NCBI RefSeq assembly: GCF_030812785.1
Contig: NZ_JAUSTJ010000001.1
Coordinates: 310,001-374,000 of the forward strand
Direction of reading: 5' to 3'
From: Sphingomonas kyeonggiensis
GTDB taxonomy: Bacteria > Pseudomonadota > Alphaproteobacteria > Sphingomonadales > Sphingomonadaceae
DNA: 64,000 nt
Below the pieces are notes generated by a model. That model saw nothing but the letters and a program-made list of their open reading frames with translations, searched no databases and was not told the origin of the DNA. The position numbers and the translations under genes are program-made. Each line of letters begins with the position of its first letter. Position 1 is the first letter of the stretch. This document shows positions 62,146-64,000 of the stretch, piece by piece.

Positions 62146-63573
62146 ATGACGGCCGCGGCGCTCGCCACCCCGCCGCCCCTGGTCCGCGGCGCGATCCGCG
62201 ATTCGCTGACCGCGGCGCAAGGCTATGGCGATCTCGAGGAAGGCGACCGCCGCGACATCGCCAACGCGCTCGTCCGCATCGCCCATGCCGCCCAGCTGTT
62301 CGAGGCCGAGGCCGCCCCGAAAAAGCCCGCGACCGCCGCCGGCATGGCTGCGGGCGACCATTATTCGGGCACCGCCGTCGCCGGGGTCGCGAGCACCACC
62401 CATGCGGTGCTGCGGGCGATCAGCTTCCCGCGCTTCGTCGCCGAGCTGATCAACGGCATCTTCCGCGCGATCGTCGACACCAACCAGCAGCAGCTCCAGC
62501 AATATGTCGAGCTGGTCCGCGGCGTGTCGCAGTCGCTCGACGGCTTCGCTTCGGCCGGCGGATCGAGCGACGACCCCGCCAAGCGCTGGCTGGCCGACCA
62601 GTTCCCCCAGAGCTTCCGCATCGAAGAGCCCGAGGCCCCAGACCCACGCGACATCCCCGATCCCGAGGACACACCGGATCCGGTGCGGCTGATCCCGGTC
62701 GGCGCCCCGCCGACGGTGGACGCAGTGCGCGCCGCGCTCAACCTCGAGCCCGATGCCGCGATCCCCGGCACCGACGCGCAGCAGCTGATCCCGTTCGTGC
62801 GCAGCAGCCTGGCCCGCAACCGCCAGCAGATGCTTGCGACGATGGTGCAGATGGGCATGCAGCGCATCGTGATCGATTCGGGCCGCATCGCCGCCTCGAT
62901 GCGCTTCCATATCGACGCGCAATCGGCCGCACGCGAGCAGGAGCATAGCGGCTTCGACACCCGCACCACGGTGGGCGCGAGCGCATCGGGCGGGTTCGGG
63001 TTCTGGAGCGCATCGGCCTCGGTCAACTCGACGATCGGCTATGTCCGCACCGATGACGTGACGACCAATGAGAGCACCAATGTCTCGGCCGATCTCGACA
63101 GCTCGGTCGAGCTGCACTTCCGCACCGACCAGGTGCCGCTCGACCGCATCGCCTCGCAGAACACCGTCGAGCGGCTGCGGCTCAACACGCTCAATCCCGA
63201 GCGCGAGGCGCAGATCGTCGCCGAGACCGACCGCGCCCGGATCACCGCCGCCGGCGCCGCCAATCCCCCCACCGCCGCCAGCAGCGGCGGCTCGGGCCTT
63301 GCGCCCTCCCAGACGGTGACCCCGCCTCCGCTGGCGGCAATCACCCCGCGCGGCACCACGCCCGGCAGCAGCGGCGGAGGGACGACTGCGCCCCCGCCGG
63401 CCGGCGGGGGTACCACCGCTCCCCCGCCGACGGGAGGAGGAGCGACCACGGCGCCTCCGACCGGCGGCGGCGCGACGACCGCGCCACCCACTGGCGGCGG
63501 CGCGACGTCGGCACCGCCCACGGGCGGCAGCACGACCGCGGCCCCGCCCGTCGCCGTGGCGCCCGCGCGCTGA
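62146..63573 (+). CDS. Unrecognised family A protein, member A4, with repetitive tail
   Basis: 475 residues from ATG 62146. Blocks: FPRFVAELINGIFRAIV, MVQMGMQRIVIDSGRIAA, VELHFRTDQVPLDRI. The middle segment is Gly/Ser-rich (SASGGFGFWSASASVNSTIG). The last ~70 residues are Thr/Pro/Gly repeats of the form GGGATTAPPT. It is the last gene of the operon and the most diverged family A member. I see no clear terminator after it. Confidence 0.82.
   Translation: MTAAALATPPPLVRGAIRDSLTAAQGYGDLEEGDRRDIANALVRIAHAAQLFEAEAAPKKPATAAGMAAGDHYSGTAVAGVASTTHAVLRAISFPRFVAELINGIFRAIVDTNQQQLQQYVELVRGVSQSLDGFASAGGSSDDPAKRWLADQFPQSFRIEEPEAPDPRDIPDPEDTPDPVRLIPVGAPPTVDAVRAALNLEPDAAIPGTDAQQLIPFVRSSLARNRQQMLATMVQMGMQRIVIDSGRIAASMRFHIDAQSAAREQEHSGFDTRTTVGASASGGFGFWSASASVNSTIGYVRTDDVTTNESTNVSADLDSSVELHFRTDQVPLDRIASQNTVERLRLNTLNPEREAQIVAETDRARITAAGAANPPTAASSGGSGLAPSQTVTPPPLAAITPRGTTPGSSGGGTTAPPPAGGGTTAPPPTGGGATTAPPTGGGATTAPPTGGGATSAPPTGGSTTAAPPVAVAPAR
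63373..63545 (+). repeat. Coding repeat: five to six GGGATTAPPT-like units
   Basis: About 30-bp units encode GGGTTAPPPA, GGGTTAPPPT, GGGATTAPPT (twice), GGGATSAPPT and a degenerate last copy, at the C-terminus of A4. Such tracts vary in copy number between strains and are usually flexible spacers or surface-exposed tails. Confidence 0.85.
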
Positions 63574-63795
63574 GCCGAAGGATTCTGTTGTAACCGGGCA
63601 AGGCCGTTGCAGGAGAATGACGGAGAACCACGAGAAGCAGTTTCCGGGAAGGCTGCCGCGCCCGCTTGGCGCGCCGCAAATCGAACTTCCGAGGACAACG
63701 GCGCCTCAGCGCAGGGTCTATAGAAACCTGTTGCGATTCAGCCGGGTAGGTGCCGGAGCGGCAGGGACCTCTTCACCTTCGCCTATCATCCGGCG

Positions 63796-64000
63796 TCAGG
63801 CGGCGTTTTCGCCGATATTCTTTCCTCTCTGACCGCTTAGCCAGGGCCGCAGGATCAGACCGTTCAAATTAATCACAATGTGAAACAGGACCACCGCCCA
63901 GAGCAGGCCAGTGCGCAAGTAGAGAAACGACAGGAAAGCAGCCAATAGCGTCGTGGCCAGCACGCCCGCCAGGCCCTGATAGCTGTGCACGGCGCCGAAC
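63796..64000 (-). CDS. CPBP-family intramembrane metalloprotease, C-terminal part
   Basis: The frame is open to the window edge, so the N-terminus lies outside. The visible 67 residues hold the last two CPBP (Abi) motifs: FGAVHSYQG with a catalytic His, and VVLFHIVINLNG with His and Asn, in hydrophobic helices. CPBP proteins are CAAX-protease relatives, often linked to peptide processing or immunity. It is convergent with the sigma-54 operon. Confidence 0.85.
   Translation of the reverse strand, partial: FGAVHSYQGLAGVLATTLLAAFLSFLYLRTGLLWAVVLFHIVINLNGLILRPWLSGQRGKNIGENAA

Noticed and set aside
63373..63545. CRISPR-like array
   Set aside because: The ~30-bp repeats are in frame within A4, have no unique spacers and encode a Thr/Pro/Gly tail; no cas genes are nearby.
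63617..63832. 71-residue open frame (MTENHEKQF...) after A4
   Set aside because: The AGGAG is only one base from the ATG, the second half overlaps the CPBP gene in antisense, and the composition is not protein-like.

Overview
The window comes from a high-GC alphaproteobacterium, most likely Sphingomonas or a close relative in the Sphingomonadales. This is inferred from the aa3 oxidase cluster with its assembly factors, the sphingomonad-type REP palindromes (GTCATCCCGGCGAAAGCCGG), and products such as EipA/DUF1134, DUF6456 and DUF2339. No database search was possible, so family names rest on motifs read from the translations.

Layout. 1-8047: the end of pyrE, then a cytochrome c oxidase cluster (ctaC, ctaD, two small unknown genes, ctaB, a 55-residue membrane peptide, ctaG, ctaE, DUF983, SURF1). 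8.2-16.6 kb: thrC, an RNA methyltransferase, ccmA/ccmB haem exporter genes, a small metallopeptidase, phhB, an SDR, and an osmoprotectant-type ABC transporter whose permease and binding protein are fused. 16.7-24.8 kb: carbohydrate genes (GH3 glucosidase, galM, an aldehyde dehydrogenase with its GntR/FadR regulator), an A/T-richer orphan gene, and tRNA-Ser(GCU). 25.9-35.8 kb: a decayed gene-transfer-agent (GTA)-like cluster. It keeps the terminase and the baseplate/tail-tip genes but has lost portal, protease, capsid and tail-tube genes. A Phd/Doc-type toxin-antitoxin pair sits behind the terminase, followed by a second copy of the terminase 3' end. 35.9-46.2 kb: ompA, a frameshifted dioxygenase gene, ygfZ, a dihydroorotase-like gene, a dapF-like gene, GST, DUF2339, DUF6456, an XRE regulator and a small exported protein.

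46.6-63.6 kb is the most unusual part. A stand-alone sigma-54 activator (AAA+ plus Fis-type HTH, no receiver domain) is followed by three GTAACA boxes and a near-perfect -24/-12 promoter. These lead into 12 tightly packed co-directional genes of about 15.8 kb. The operon encodes a DUF3467 protein, a 1288-residue protein with three tandem papain-like cysteine protease domains, a leaderless subtilisin-like protease, a protein with a possible trypco2-like domain, four members of one unrecognised family (A1-A4), two members of another (B1, B2), and two further unknown proteins. No member has an obvious signal peptide or membrane segment. I infer a cytoplasmic or non-classically exported multi-protein assembly with built-in proteases, made on demand under sigma-54 control. 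I cannot match it to any named system. The window closes with the 3' end of a CPBP-family membrane protease gene on the minus strand.
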